Positions 10,185 through 23,052 of a stretch of DNA of 64,000 nucleotides are shown in pieces. The translations under genes were made by a program, and so were the position numbers. The DNA comes from Rhodamnia argentea (taxonomy: Eukaryota > Streptophyta > Magnoliopsida > Myrtales > Myrtaceae). The notes beneath the pieces were generated by a model. That model saw only the letters and a list, made by a program, of their open reading frames with translations. It was not told where the DNA came from and made no database searches. Each line of letters begins with the position of its first letter. The stretch's first letter is position 1. The DNA is taken from the NCBI RefSeq assembly GCF_020921035.1, contig NC_063157.1:23329015-23393014 (forward strand), given 5' to 3'.

Positions 10185-12275
10185 AGGCGTCACACTCTTG
10201 ACCTGTGGAATATGAGAGAAACACAGATGACCAAACACCTTCAAATTTCTTAGAATTGGCTTAACACCAAACTAAGCTTCAAATGGTATCTTCTTCTCTA
10301 ATACCCTTATAGGCAATATATTCAGCAAAAGAACCGTTGTGTTTGTCGCTTCTGCCTAAAATTCTTTTAGTAGATTCTTCTCATGCAGCAGACACCTAGT
10401 CATCTTCATAATGGTTCTATTCTTCCTCTCACTAACTCCATTTTGCTGTGGAGAATAAGAAGCAATAAGCTGATGCTCAATTCCAGCCTCTTTACGGAAA
10501 GAGTTAAACCTCTATGAAGTGTAATCTGTTCCACTATCGAGATCGATGACCCGAATCTTGCAGCCACTTTGGTTCTCAACCCATCTCTTAAACTTCAGAA
10601 ATACCTCAACAACTTTTGACTTTTGCTTCATGAAGTAAATCCAGCACATTCTGGTATAATCATCAATGAAAATAATGAAATACCTGCTGCCATTTAGTGA
10701 ACGAGTCACTTGTGGACCACAGAGATCGATATGAATCAACTATAGCTTCTCTGTAGCTCTCCAAATGGATTCCTTGAAGGGAAGTCTTATCTACTTGCCC
10801 AGCAAACAAGCCTTACACCTTGTGATCTGCTCCTCCAGGCTTGGTAACCTAGTTGCCATTTCATTCCTCTACATGAACGTAAAGCCTTTGTGATGAAAGT
10901 GCCCTGACCTCTTGTGCCATATCTCTAAATCACGGGCCCGACACTTAAATGTCACCTGCTCCATCTCAAGAGGATTCAGAGAACAACTCTTTTGTTGCAT
11001 CTTTATCTTGAACAGCTCCTGACCACCGGAGTCAAAGATCAAACACTTCCCCTCTTCAAATATCACTTTAAATCCCTTTTCTACCAACTGCCCCACACTC
11101 AGCAAATTCTGATTAATCTCGGACACATACATCACATCAGAAACCAGCTTAGTTCCGGCACAACTCTCTATTGCTACGGTCCCTTTACCTTTCACTTCTA
11201 CGTACTCCCCATTCCCAATCCTCACGCTTGACTTCAATGACTTGTCAAGGTCTATAAATAGCTTTTCATCACTTGTCATGTGGTTTATGCAACCACTATC
11301 AATAAACCAACTATCACACGAAGTACTAGAGGAGAAACAAGAAGCAACAAACAGTTGATCTACCTCTTGCTGGACTGCAGCGTGTACCTCACCTTCTTGC
11401 TGATCTCCCTTCTCTTTGCAAAACTTCTCAATGTGCCTAAGTTTATGACATTTTCTGCACCTTACATCCGGCCTCTTCCAACACCTAAAGTGCGGATGAT
11501 TTTGTTTTCCACAGTCTTGACATGAGGAATACCTTTCCTAATTGTTCTTGGAGTTGCCTACTCTCTGCTGCAGCTGCTTCTGAACCACTACTACCATTCC
11601 CTTTCTTCTCTTTCCACCTCTTGCCTTTCCCTTCTACATTATACCGTTCTTTGGCTCGCAAAGCTCCTTATGTACTTCCTTCCAGCCTCATTAACCTCCT
11701 CTGCTCTTGTGCTTGCAGAGTACTTAGCAATTCCGCCAACTTGATCCGAGACAAATCCTTGGTATTCTCCAAAGAGGCAATGGTTGCCTCAAACCTTTCG
11801 GGCAAGGAGACTAGAATCTTCTGCACTAGCCTATTATCATATAGGTCAATGCCTAGAACTCTTGCCTAATTTGCAATGCTTATCAACTTATCAGAATACT
11901 CCTTAATTGTCTCGGACTCCTTCATCTCCGATCTCTTGAATTCTATGATCAAATTTAGCCCCTTCATGCTTCTGATCCTCTCATCTCCTTGATACTCAGC
12001 TTTGAGGAAGTCCCGGATAGCTTTGGCTAATTCACAAGCAATAATTCTGCCGGAAATGGCAGGTGAGATAGCAGCATATAAACAAGATTTTGCCTTTGCT
12101 TTCCTTGTTATCCTCTCCTTGTGATACTTGATTTGATTGATGGTTGGATTGTCAAGAAGGGGAGCAACTTCATAATCTTGTTCCAAAGCTTCCCAAAAAT
12201 CACAACCCTCTAGATAGGCTCTCATTCTCACCGCCTAGGCTTGATAATTTTTCCATCAAACACTGGTGGAGCCAT
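10185..12275 (-). pseudogene. Degenerate Ty1/copia gag-protease-integrase relic
   Basis: On the minus strand, gag starts at ATG 12275 (MAPPVFDG) and continues with RMRAYLEGCDFWEAL and KEYSDKLISIAN. A zinc-knuckle region follows (CHKLRHIEKFC, about 11450), then the protease active-site phrase WFIDSGCINHM (about 11300), GAG-pre-integrase (11279-10869; EIWHKRSGHF) and the integrase core (IHIDLCGP, FIIFIDDYTRMCWIYF, 10739-10512; then QQNGVSERKNRTI near 10440). It ends after FGVKP and LKVFGHLCFSHIPQVK near 10185, before any reverse transcriptase. A one-base deletion near the gag start, a Trp-to-stop change in YQAWAVRM, a stop after DYTS and others show it is dead. No LTRs were found adjoining it; the TRIM array lies immediately 3' of it and may have helped truncate it. 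Confidence 0.88.
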
Positions 12276-12428
12276 TGCTCAATTTATTGGACAACGGAGG
12301 AGGAGCAGTGTTGTTATTGTCGAAGTTGCCGAACTATGCTTCCAAGCCGAAGTAAGAGAAGACAGAGAGTGAGAGAGAGAGAGAGAAAGTTCATAAGATT
12401 TTTTTATGCAATCAATCATTTTTAGAGG

Positions 12429-12596
12429 GAAAATGATTTTCTAACAATATGATAGTACTTGTCAATTATTTCGATTGTAGATCCACACACCATCACTGTT
12501 TTTTTTTTTTTTTTTGCATAAAACATTCATCAATTGAAAAATTGAGGAGTTAGAAATAATGACACTATTGTCGACCTGTCAGGCTAGCGGTTCCCT
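12429..12596. repeat. Dispersed MITE-like repeat, copy A
   Basis: A 168-base segment beginning 'gaaaatgattttc' and ending 'gtcaggctagcggttccct' recurs in the same orientation at 13800-13957 at roughly 75 percent similarity by eye. Both copies have 'gatagtact', 'gcataaa' and 'gtcaggctagcg'. Ends are weakly inverted (agggaaaa and ttcccttt). It lies just upstream of the copia relic. Confidence 0.6.
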
Positions 12597-13799
12597 TTTC
12601 AAAGAGAGAGAGTCCTCCCTAAAAAAAGTTGTCATTTTGTTAGCTCTTGCCGCATAGGATCATGCTAGACTTCAATTTATTTTAAAAAACCATGCATTAT
12701 AAACTGTCGTAATAGGTATTCAAGTGAACGATTTAAACCGATATGACACTCAAATGAGGAAAAAAAAAAGTTACGGCCCTCAAGTGGGCGCCGTACAAAG
12801 GTTAAGACACTTTTAATATTCTTATTCCCATATCCTAACATGTCCAGTATTATTCGAATTACAGAAGTTACAGCAGGGATTGAAATCAGGCTTGCATCTC
12901 CTTTTTTTTGTCTTTGTTTCCTCAAATGGGGGAAAAGTGTCAAAGAAGGGGAGAAGTGTAAAAAAAGTCATAAACCTATTGTATTTGTACCAATTCAGTC
13001 GTAAACATTTTTTTTTATGTCAATTCAGTTCTAAACTTTTTATATTTATGCTAATTCAATTGGCCAATTTGTGTATTTGTTGTTGCTGTCCCCACAGCAT
13101 TGGTTTTTGCCCTTGAATCTTCGTGCATAGGTATTATACATACCCGAGCTAACAAGAGCAAACATTGTGTATTTCTGACTATTTCAGAAATTTCAAACCC
13201 GACTCAAGCGCAAAAGCCAAAAAACGCGTTCTTTACATGCTGGGTCAAGTTGGATTGACCCGACCCAAATCGAATATTATCCAGCTCCGAGGCAGGTTGA
13301 CCCTTTTTTTTTTTTTTTTGTGTTGCTGATACCGAAAAAGTCCGCTCGTACATCAACGATTGGAACATGGAAATAGATCCGATACCAATCTTAAGTTCTT
13401 AACTGCCCAATTCATCTATTGAGCATCTGAAATATACAAAGGAAACGAAGTTTCTAAGAGCATTTGGGACAGATTTTCTTGAGTCCGATTAACTGAAAAT
13501 ATGGTTTTGAATATCAACTCTCTAAAAGCAAAACGGATCTGGACTTAGAAGTCTTAAACAAGATATAAATCCTATTATTCCACATCCCACTTTCTGTTTG
13601 ACATTAATAAAAGGGGAAGCTCAATTTAATTAGCGTAAAATAGCTCACGCTTCTCTCAATCATGAAAGAATCAACCAAACTATGAAGATAGGACAAAACA
13701 CGGACATTGATGACTAAAATATATTCTTTTTCTTTCTCTTTTGGGAGAAACGAATGCTTAGAACTTGAGGAAAGAAATGCATAAGGAGTATTCAAATAG
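12597..13799. other. Repeat-rich intergenic DNA
   Basis: Contains a partial arm of the MITE seen at 1294-1639 (about 12716-12800, 'caagtgaacgatt'), a one-armed segment with 'ccaattcagtcgtaaac' phrases (about 12960-13070), and a poly-T run near 13302. No gene supported. Confidence 0.5.
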
Positions 13800-13957
13800 G
13801 AAAATGTTTCCCGATAGTTTGATAGTACTGTCGGTTATTTTTTATCATAGATTCACACAATATCACCGCGTATTTTGCATAAAGCACTCGTTAATTGGAA
13901 TATCGTGGAATCAGAAATAATGAAAGTACTATTAGACTGTCAGGCTAGCGACTCCCT
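13800..13957. repeat. Dispersed MITE-like repeat, copy B
   Basis: Second copy of the repeat at 12429-12596, same orientation, about 1.37 kb away. The flanks share no obvious target duplication. Confidence 0.6.
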
Positions 13958-15020
13958 ATAAAATAAAAATTGTAATAAAAAGTATAGCATAAACAAGAGT
14001 CCAATGCAATCTTTAAGTAGCCATGTAGCATCTTATTGTAAGTTCAAGTAAAACGCAAAGTACGTAAAGCATAACGAGGTTAACTTATTGATTTAGGAGA
14101 TAGGACGACCTTATATGCACGATCAATTCTCCGTGCCGTTAAGCAGCGTTAAATAAATAATTTCATATTTCATGTTCCAAATAATCTGGTGAAGGAATAA
14201 CAGATAGAAGTATTTGCTCCTGCCAACTTGAAGCAAGAGAGAATCTGGGAACTCATCAAAGGGCGACACTGTTCTTGTGGTCTAAATGAAGTTGATAATC
14301 TCTCGTACGAACTCACCGTTGTCGACCTCCTCTGACGTTCAAAGTGAGTGGCGGATAGCCATTGACAAAGAGCAACTTGTTCTATTAATGTTAATCATTG
14401 GGCTCGTGCTTTTGTCTAGATTTCGGCAAGATTCGATTTGAACTTTCCATGAACTTGGAGACGTGTCCGAGTGGTTGAGGATCACTTGAAGCTTCGTGGT
14501 AGGATTTGTTCAACATAACTTTTTGGTTCTTTTGTCCAAATTAGACTGAATTTTCTGAGGCGGCTTTGATGGTACATGCAGTGAACATTTTGGAGGTTTC
14601 TCTCGAAAGAATTCCAAGTTGCAATATTTCAACGGGGCAGGGAATTCGAGTTCGCATCACAAGATATATGTACGTCGCGCAATCTTGTCTAGAACTTACA
14701 TCCTCGGGGCATTGAAAATGACGCGTGGCACGTGATCAAACATTCCCATGCCGGAGCCACGTCTAATTTCTGGCAACCGATAGCGAGCTCGAGACTTGAT
14801 TGGAACTTCTTTTGAAACCTTGAGTCCTAAACTAAAACAAAACCGTAAGGGAGGTTGATTTTGATCTTTTAGGCCTTTTTCCTGCATTATCTCCTTGTCT
14901 CATCTTTGATCATGTCACGTAATTATTCTTTTTTCTCCTCACGAAATCCCAATTGACTTCGATCCCAGCCGCCTCATCAGCCTCATGATGTCAAATCAAT
15001 TATGTGAAACGAAAGAAAAA
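13958..15020. other. Intergenic DNA upstream of S28 copy 2
   Basis: No gene found. A tRNA-like phrase 'gtccgagtggttgagg' occurs near 14465 but lacks a complete tRNA fold. The final 300 bases probably hold the promoter of the gene starting at 15109. Confidence 0.4.
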
Positions 15021-15023
15021 GGG

Positions 15024-15031
15024 TATATAAA
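15024..15031 (+). promoter_or_regulatory. TATA box of S28 copy 2
   Basis: 'gggtatataaaggg' is a strong plant TATA box 78-85 bases upstream of the start codon at 15109, leaving a leader of about 50 bases without an upstream ATG except one at 15089 that is quickly closed. Confidence 0.65.
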
Positions 15032-15108
15032 GGGATGAACTAGCAGAATGATCGAAACGTCAGAAACATCAATCCTTTTGTCACGTACATGCTTTAGCTT
15101 GGGCAGTT

Positions 15109-18100
15109 ATGACTACAATCCCCGGAATGTCTTCACACTGTTGCCTCTGGATCGCTCTGATATTTCTCTCAGCTTCTGTTGCTACTGCACATAACTTAGA
15201 CCATGTCGATATCCCGAAGCTGAGGATGTCCCGTCCCGAGTTCTTGCGAGACCCGGCAAGCACAGCTCAAGCTTCCGTCTCAAAGGACTTTGCAACTTTC
15301 TTCTACAACCAAACCCTCGATCATTTCAACTATAGACCAGAAAGTTACACTGCCTTCAATCAAAGATACGTGGTCAATTCCAAGTACTGGGGCGGCGCGG
15401 AATCTGGCGCGCCGATCTTCGCCTTTCTCGGCGCAGAAGCACCGATCGATGGCGACATAGGTAATGCCGGGTTCCTCACAGATAATGCTCCTCAATTTAG
15501 AGCATTACTGGTATACATAGAGGTAATGAACCACAGTAATGTCTGAAATTGTGTCACTACTCCTTTAACTTGATGGTTTCACCATTTATGTTGTGAAATT
15601 CATTATCCTTGTAGCATCGGTTTTATGGAGAATCAATCCCATATGGAATGACATTTGCCAAAGCCCTTGGTGATGCCAACAACCGCGGATATTTCAGCTC
15701 CGCCCAAGCGCTCGCCGATTACGCGGAAATCCTCACATACTTGAAGCAGAAATTGAAAGCCGAACATTCTCCGATAATTGTTTTCGGAGGATCATATGGG
15801 GGAAGTAAGTGACTATATTCTCACTAACATCTTTCTTTCCTTGACACACACATACATACATAGCTTACATGGTAGTTAATTCCCCTTTATACAACCCAGT
15901 CACAAAACGAGTCAAAAACTATAAATACTTACTTTACTATGATTTGCTACGGTTATCAATATTTGCAGTGTTAGCTTCATGGTTTCGGCTGAAGTATCCT
16001 CATGTGGCACTCGGAGCTTTAGCTTCATCCGCCCCTATTCTTTACTTTGACGACATCGTTCCTCAAGATGCATACTTTTCGGTAGTTGCGAAAAGCTTTT
16101 TGGTAAGATCTATTTGCTCTGTGTTTTCTCTTTTCTGTTTCCATTGCCATGCTAACCAATATGTATAAGTGATTCTGTAGGAAAGTAGTTCTTCTTGCCA
16201 CCAAACGATAAGACAATCCTGGGAAGAAATTGATAGAGCTGCTTCTGAGCCTCATGGTCTCACGAAGTTGACCAAAACCTTCAAAACTTGCAGGTGTCAA
16301 TTTTTTTATTTTCTTCATTTTTTTCATTTTATGAACTGATGCTGAAAATAATTGGTGAAAGTTCTAACTCTATTATTTCCCTTCTGTTTAGTCCATTGAA
16401 AAGTTCATCAGAGCTCAAGAAGTACCTGAGAACACTGTACGCACAAGTTGTTCAGTACAACGATCCATCCGCACAACCCTTGAAACTTATGTGCGACGCC
16501 ATTAATGGAGCTTCTCCAAGAAACGGCCTTCTGCGGAAGATCTTTGCAGGCCTTGTTGCCATCAATGGCAACTTAACATGCTACGTCAATTCACCCACTT
16601 CTGCTACATTAGCTCAAACTCTTCTGGGGTGGTCTTGGCAGGTGCGTAATACTTCGGACATATATCTGCAACTTGCGTTTTTATCACTTACTTTTTTTCT
16701 CTTTGTTAGTGAGGATTAATTATAGGGTCTGTCCAAAAAAATTACCAAAAAAAAAAATTATAGGGCCTGTCCAGTCGAGTCGAGTAGAGTCAAGTCGAGT
16801 CGAATCCTTATGATCATTCACTACTCAAGCTTCGCTCTTCTCAATTATATGCCAACACCTCTAACACAGTGGCGGGCTTGATTTTTTTAGGCTCGAGTTC
16901 GCCCAAATGAAGTGTTTCTAGGCTCGAGGCAAACCTGATATCATCTGTTATCGAAAAGCAAGTTTTAGATAGCGTTAATAAAACTGAGCTAGAGGCAGGA
17001 AAGAAAGTATTAGGTGTGTGCTTCTAATGTTTGTCTCCCCTCTTTTGGAATGATCTTATTCTCCAGTGTTCTAAATGGATGATGACTGAAGTACTTCAAA
17101 TTAACCATGTTTTCAAACTATTCAGACTACACTTGCACTCGAAAAGAATCGGGCTGAGTTTGCTTACGTAGTTCATAATTTTTTTGAGCTCGAACATACC
17201 ACGCGTGGCAGCTCGACTCTTTTACACCATATTCTAAGAGAGATCTGTGTAATTTTTCATCATTTGAGTCCATCTTTTCCTGCAGGATTAGTCAAGTAAA
17301 ACTGTACACTTGGTGTTAGTCTTCCTATTCCTTTTGTTGGACTGAAGAGGGCTAATGTGGGTTTTTACAGACATGCAGTGAGATGGTGATCCCTATGGGC
17401 ATTACCAGAAACACTATGTTTCCACCAAAACCTTTCAATCTAAATAGCTTCAGCAACGCCTGCAAAAGGGTGTTCCGCGTCGCGCCTCGGCCGCATTGGA
17501 TCACCACCTATTTCGGTGGTCATGTACGTCGCTCTGCAAATCAAATAAATTTTGCTGCTCTTTTTTTTTTTCCTAACAATGATTAATTTCTGTGCAAAAC
17601 GTGGAGGAATGACTTCAGACCTCAACATACCCAAATGTAAAATAAATTGTCATTAAATTCTCCATTCACGGTGAAAAATTGCAGGACATAAAACTTATTC
17701 TGTGGAGGTTTGCTAGCAACATAATTTTCTCCAATGGACTTCAAGATCCTTACAGCAGCGGCGGGTACGTGTAGCATCGAAACTTACAAAATTTTCTATG
17801 AAGACATCGGTTACTTAATCAATTCGTCAATTATATTGTAGGGTCCTGAAGAATATTTCTAGTACCATTGTCGCCATCCACACAGCCAAAGGTACATGCT
17901 CGACCTGATTTGTCTCATACCAGAGTTTTACACACACACACACACACACGTAGGTTCTCATTATTTGGTTGCAAAATATTTTCTACGTAGGTTCTCACAC
18001 TTTAGACATACTCGGAGCAAAAAAGAGCGATCCGGATTGGTTGGTCGAACAGCGCAAAACCGAGGTTGAGATTATGAAAATGTGGCTCGCGACATACTAT

Positions 18101-18127
18101 GTGGATCTCCGCACTTTCAAAAATTGA
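15109..18127 (+). CDS. Serine carboxypeptidase S28 family protein, copy 2
   Basis: Nine exons: 15109-15522, 15615-15804, 15969-16102, 16181-16293, 16392-16641, 17371-17523, 17685-17764, 17842-17891, 17991-18127, giving 506 residues. Intron phases equal those of the paralog at 5486, and exon 5 is one codon longer. An N-terminal hydrophobic segment ([15 protein letters not shown]) suggests secretion. Family phrase [14 protein letters not shown] is present; the triad is Ser198 in GGSYGG, Asp439 in SNGLQDPY and His464 in GSHTLDI. All catalytic residues are kept, so the enzyme is probably active as a prolyl-type carboxypeptidase in the endomembrane or extracellular space. Intron 5 is 729 bases against 149 in copy 1, owing to inserted repetitive DNA. 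The acceptor of exon 9 is duplicated 37 bases upstream. A MULE-like element begins about 77 bases after the stop. Confidence 0.92.
16730..17290. mobile_element. Repetitive insertion in intron 5 of S28 copy 2
   Basis: The intron holds a duplicated phrase 'ttatagggtctgtcca/ttatagggcctgtcca' and a string of 'gtcgagtcgagtagagtc' units, then 'gctcgag' motifs. The orthologous intron of copy 1 lacks all this. It is probably a degraded transposon; class unknown. Confidence 0.4.
17929..17949. repeat. (CA)n microsatellite in intron 8
   Basis: About ten CA units next to the duplicated acceptor 'acgtaggttctca'. Confidence 0.85.
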
Positions 18128-18203
18128 TATCATATGGAGAAGTAATGAAAATATGGTGAGAGAATAATGGCCAAGTATTAAGTTATTACTGTCAGTAACA
18201 AGA

Positions 18204-18940
18204 GGGGAAATTTTGAAGTAAGGGCCCAAAGTGCCTTTATTTTTTTCAAATAAGAGCTTAAAGTGGATCTTATTTCAAATAAGGGCCCGAACGGCTCAAA
18301 TTGTCTCGTAGAAGAACTTGGCCAAGGGCATTTTCATCATTTGCATATTATTATTATTTCTTTATTTTTTTTCCCTTTTCTTTTTTTAATTAAAAAAAAG
18401 TTAAAAGTTACATAATAGATGAATTCTCCAGAGAACACGATCTTCATCTCATTGAGCAATCCTCCACACTTTCACGTCTTCAAAAGCCCCAGAATTTCTT
18501 TTAGTTACTCAAAAGGATTAGGACGGTTCAACAGAACACACAAATTCAAAACGAAAGAGCCAAGCAAAGAGCAAAAGAAAGGCCGAGGGAATCGTACCGG
18601 AGCCACTTGGGAGCTCTCTGCTTGTACGTCGCGACGAACACATGTTCGGTCCACTCCCAAAGCGCCAAGTCGCCGCCGCCGCCGCCACCACCATTGCCGC
18701 CATCTGGGAGGAAAAAGTGCGAAGCCCATGGAAAAAGGAAAAGAGAAAAAAATCAAAATAATAAACGATAAAAATGCCCTTGAGGGCAGGTCCTTTTCTC
18801 GGACTACATTATCACTTCAGCCATTTATTTGAAATAAAGATCATTTCAAGTACTTATTCACCATTATTTGAAATAATGTCCACTTCAAATCCTTATATGA
18901 GAAAATGAGGACACTTCATATTTTTATTTGAAATTTTTCC
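18204..18940. mobile_element. MULE-like element with long inverted ends and possible captured exon
   Basis: The left end (about 18204-18300) and right end (about 18800-18940) are imperfect inverted repeats sharing 'ggaaatttt.gaa', 'gaagtggacattatttcaaataa' and 'aagggcattttc' phrases over more than 130 bases. The interior (about 18540-18710) is not repeat-like: it is GC-rich, has a GCC-triplet run and, on the minus strand, open frames preceding a good donor site (cg|gtacg at 18597). No target duplication was identified. Long inverted ends plus gene-like interior fit a Pack-MULE. Confidence 0.5.
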
Positions 18941-20631
18941 AAAGAAGAATATAAAAGTCCTATATCATCTCGGACAAATCGGTCTCGAGGATCACATTAT
19001 TCGCTGAATGAATCATGTGGATTTTTCTTGGATGCACCGCCTCGTCACTTATGCTTACCTAGATAATCTACCTATTTAGTTTATTCAATCTACAAAAGAA
19101 CTTCCATTAATAAGAATTAATACCACGAAAAAGTCCAAATTTATAGACAAACCCTCCAGAAAACCCAAGCTTTTGCAGTCACGTCGCTCTGATCTTTTCT
19201 TTTTTTTTTCTTTTTTTTTTGGGTCGGATGCGTCACTCTGATCTGGGTGCCCATTATTTTGCTCTAATTTGCAAAACAAAGAAATCTAGATAAGACAGCT
19301 AAAAGCAACTGAAGGTTATACCAATGTCCAGGGGAGTTCAAATAAACATTAACAGACATCTGCTCAGCTGCGCCAAACAGAATGCAAATGATGGAGAAAA
19401 CTTTCCAGCGCTCTCAAATAAAAATCGTCACTCTGTTAGCAACAGAAAGGCATCCCAAGATTCAGGCAGTGCCCAGTGCCCAGTAAGTAATTAACAAGGA
19501 TTGAAGAGTGGCTACTAAAATTTTAGAAGTCCCTCGGTCAGATTCGACTTCCTCGTGGTTATTCTTTGGCAAATCCGGAAATCCCAGAAACAATCTCATC
19601 TTTCGGAGGAGAAAACCAGACCCGCCTCGGCATTACTTGGTAATATCTGTGGGTGGACTTACCCAGAAAGAAACCAGAGCTTAGGAGAAGGAAGCTTACC
19701 TCGGCTACGGCGCCGTCCGACGAAGGGGTCCCTCAAGGTCAAGGGCAAGATCGACGGCCGTTCAAGGAGGAGGGTTCGACGGAAGGGGCCATCAGCTATA
19801 TCTGTAGGGATTCCCAAGGTCGCTTGTTGGGGCTGGACTCGCCAGATCTGCGAGGGTGTGTACTCGGCTGAGCTGGCGGAGGAGAAAACTATGGCGGAAA
19901 CGACAGCTTTTCCGAACGCGAGAAGAGGGCAGAAGATTTTGTCGGAGTCCACCTTCGCTGAACGCAGAAGATTCTTCTTGACTCTTTCGGAGTCAGTCAG
20001 ACAATCTAAGCTTAGTACTGTCGCCGAAGTGTGCAGATCAGTTGACATGGAAAGCGCACCAACTTATCACGGAGGCCCAAATCCTTGCTAATGGGCTTTC
20101 CTGATTTGTCATTGGGCCATAAAGACAACTGGGCTTCTGACTTGGCAAAGGCCCAACGCAACAAGTGCTTGGCCCTTGCAGGGCCATTCTTTTCCGGCGA
20201 AACACAACTACGATCAACTTATGAACCAAGCTCGAGCTCAATACTTAAAAAAGTTCAAATCATTTGGATACATTATGTAATTGGAGGATATCTATGAAAT
20301 TTTCAACTAATAAATTTTTCAAGAAGATAATAGAAACTCGATTAGACTCGCGAGCCTGTTGAACCCGACAAATCGATCTCGACCAAGTCCGAACTATTCA
20401 ACGCATTATGAAGCACGAAAGCAGCTATCTAGTGAAATTTTATCTCAACCACGCTCACCTTTGACAAAAATCAGATGGAACTTTGAACAGGACAACTGGA
20501 GAAAAGCTCGAAATAGATTAATATTCTCTTTCAAGAAAAGCCTCGGAGAAATGTCAAATACTTCAAGTCAAAGGGGTTTTCTCGAAATACAATTTATGTT
20601 TGTTAAATTATAATTTAAAAGTTCATTGTAA
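18941..20631. other. Intergenic DNA with an unassigned GC-richer segment
   Basis: Most is AT-rich. The part 19555-20100 is less AT-rich and open on both strands: plus 19555-20091 (178 codons) and minus 20048-19659 (129 codons), the latter followed by a plausible donor 'gag|gtaagc' near 19695. I recognise no protein family in either frame. It may be the first exon of an unknown gene, a gene fragment, or chance. Confidence 0.3.
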
Positions 20632-20656
20632 AGTAATTTTGGGGCAAATAGTATTT
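20632..20656. repeat. 25-bp target site duplication, left copy
   Basis: 'agtaattttggggcaaatagtattt' read in two parts (agtaatttt, ggggcaaatagtattt) recurs at 20875-20899 with one mismatch, bracketing the retroposon between them. Confidence 0.85.
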
Positions 20657-20874
20657 TTTTTTTTTAATCAAATCAAAAGCTTTCATTAGATAAGAGGACT
20701 AGCACACCATTCAACGATGACATCAAAGCAAAGTAAATCCCAAAGAAGTTAGAGAGGCTTAGTCATCCAATTAGAGGGAAGATAACCTAAACGATATGCT
20801 TTCACAACCTAATCCACGCATGTATTAGTTTCTCGTAGATTATAGGCTATAAAAACTCATGGGAGTGTTGGGCT
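20657..20874 (-). mobile_element. LINE 3' fragment or SINE, minus strand
   Basis: A 218-base insert starts with poly-T right after the left 25-base duplication, so on the minus strand it ends in poly-A. On that strand the tail end reads 'aatgaaagcttttgatttgatt' before the A-run, as plant L1-type 3' ends often do. No box A or B was seen, which favours a 5'-truncated LINE over a SINE. The long target duplication is direct evidence of target-primed insertion. Confidence 0.75.
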
Positions 20875-20899
20875 AGTAATTTTTGGGCAAATAGTATTT

Positions 20900-22716
20900 A
20901 GAATTTTTTTTTCTAAATTATTTATTAACAAAAAAGGAAAAAAACTTAAACACTTCGATGGCTCCAGCGAAAAGCTTAGCCTGCCGGTGAGCCAAATCTA
21001 GTATTGGCAATCATTGTCAGAGTTTGCACAACCTTATGCGGCCCCGGCGAGGACCATATGGGGTCGTGCCAACCCCAACAAGGGCCACACGACCCAGACA
21101 ATGGCTGCTTGAGGACACACGCCCTAGCGAGGGCCGCTCGCCCTAGCGAGGGCCACTCGCCTTGGGGCTACCAAGGTTGCATGACCATCAGCGGCTGTCG
21201 TTCGGCCTTACTCAACTCTCGAGGGAGCTTCACGGGCGATCTACGTGGAGAAGATAAATGGTTCTTACATGGGAAAAATCAGGAAAAGAAAAAATTGATG
21301 AGGATAGTTTTAGAAGAAAAAATTATCAAACTAGAAAATACTAAAAGCTGAAGGTGCTTAGGCTTTTAGCTTTGCCAAGGCCAATAATTGGCCAAAGAGA
21401 TCCTAAAAAAATTTGCCAAACACCTCAAATTTTTCCTATGGAGATTTTAGCCCCTTGAGCAAATTGAATCAAATATAAATGTAATCTTGCTTGTCTAAAT
21501 ACGAAACTAATCTTTCTGGTGCACATTTTGCATGAAAAGGAAACTTTACCTTTAAGTAGATGAATTGTCGAACACAATATGTCATTAGTACTTATACATA
21601 ACGTGATAAGCCACATAACCTGCTAATTAAGCTCAAATTGTCGAACACAATAAGTCCTCATGACTAAAGAGTGTTTTTGTTTTTAACTGAAAACTCATGA
21701 CAAAGAAAAATATTTTTTATGAAAATCATTTTCAAGGAAAATAGTTAGCTTTCATCTGTTCGATGATTTGCAAAAATATGATTTCCTTCTCGTCAGAAGG
21801 AAAAGGCATTTTCCTCCGACCTAACCTTGTTGATTTCAGTCAATGGAAAGTATTTTCTGTATATCAATTAGTTTTCCATCGTCCAAGCACCGGAAAGTCA
21901 ACAAATAATTTTCCAGAAACTGTGTTTCCCTAAAACAAATAGAACCTAACGCCCACCTGAGATGATCATATACAGGCCATGCGATTACGATTATTATTAG
22001 TTGACGCAGCGCTATATTCAATAAATGACTAAGCATCTTTATAATATTAACAATTGCCAGCGTCAAACACCAAAATAATTAGGCGGTAATTAGAGTGTGC
22101 ACTTAAAGTCAAGTCGTATTAATACCATGACTAAATCAAATGAACGATGATCCAAGAAAAATTGGTCTATTCTTCCTAAGCGACTCAATCTACAAATGCC
22201 CCTAAGCAACTCAATCTACAATGGCCTCTCGTAATCCACGGACCCACGTTGTTCGTGGAAAAGAGATCGAATATATTTCTTAAGAGTGATCGATTTCCCG
22301 ATTCGGTCCGATTCTTTTCAAGAATCAGGATCCCGAAACAATAATCCTAGTTCTCATTTTGCGAGAGACTAGGGACCGGACCGACGGTCCCGGCGATTCT
22401 TGATTTATCGGTCCGAGTTGCTCACCCACAATATTTCTTCATTTTTCTTTTTTTGTAATGTGAAAAGAGACCGAGAATGTCTTTCTTTCATACGTTACTT
22501 GTTTTTAATGCACGTCTTTGTCCTCTAGAAGTCAAAATATGAATGCGTCCCTTGACAAGCCGAGTCATGCCCAGAAAATCCATGGTTGACTCTTTCCATG
22601 CTACATAATTGCGCACCCAAATATCAAGTAAATACCTGGAAGATTCTATCATCGTCGGGTTACTGTAATCGTAAGCATCTGCTAATCCTAAATCACTAAA
22701 CAGACATAGTACGAGT
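20900..22716. other. Intergenic DNA with repeat fragments
   Basis: Includes a GC-rich stretch of the foldback-core type (about 21035-21240, 'ccctagcgagggcc' twice), an AT-rich segment with 'gaaaatcattttcaaggaaaat' (about 21710-21930) that resembles plant MITEs, a near-duplicate 'ctaagcgactcaatctacaa' (22178-22225) and a run of 'accggaccgacggtccc' (about 22370). No gene supported. Confidence 0.45.
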
Positions 22717-23052
22717 AAAATTTCAGATAGAAATCAGTCATAAATTTATTGTATACATCTCAATTCAGTCTTAAATTTTATAATTTTCTCAACTTCATTC
22801 TAAACCTTTTGCGCGAAATTCTAACGTAATCATTTTCGTCAATTTTTGCCAGAAACTAGTGACGTGACGGTTCAATTATTGTCAGTCATCTTACGGGATA
22901 CACCGTCACGTCGGCGATTTCTGATGAAAATTAAGGAGAAGGACGATGTTGAAATTTTACGCAAAATTTAAGGACTAAATGCATAAAAAAATAAAAATTT
23001 GAGGATTAAATTGATATTCATATAATAAGTTTAAGATTTTAAGGCAAATTTT
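22717..23052. mobile_element. Foldback MITE
   Basis: Two arms of about 140 bases are imperfect inverted repeats: left 'aaaatttcag...attcagtcttaaatttta...aaccttttgcg' and right 'cgcaaaatttaaggactaaatgc...aaggcaaatttt'. The centre carries 'gacgtgacgg'. It is non-coding and belongs with the elements at 24259-24612 and the one-armed copies at 8695 and 49570. Confidence 0.65.
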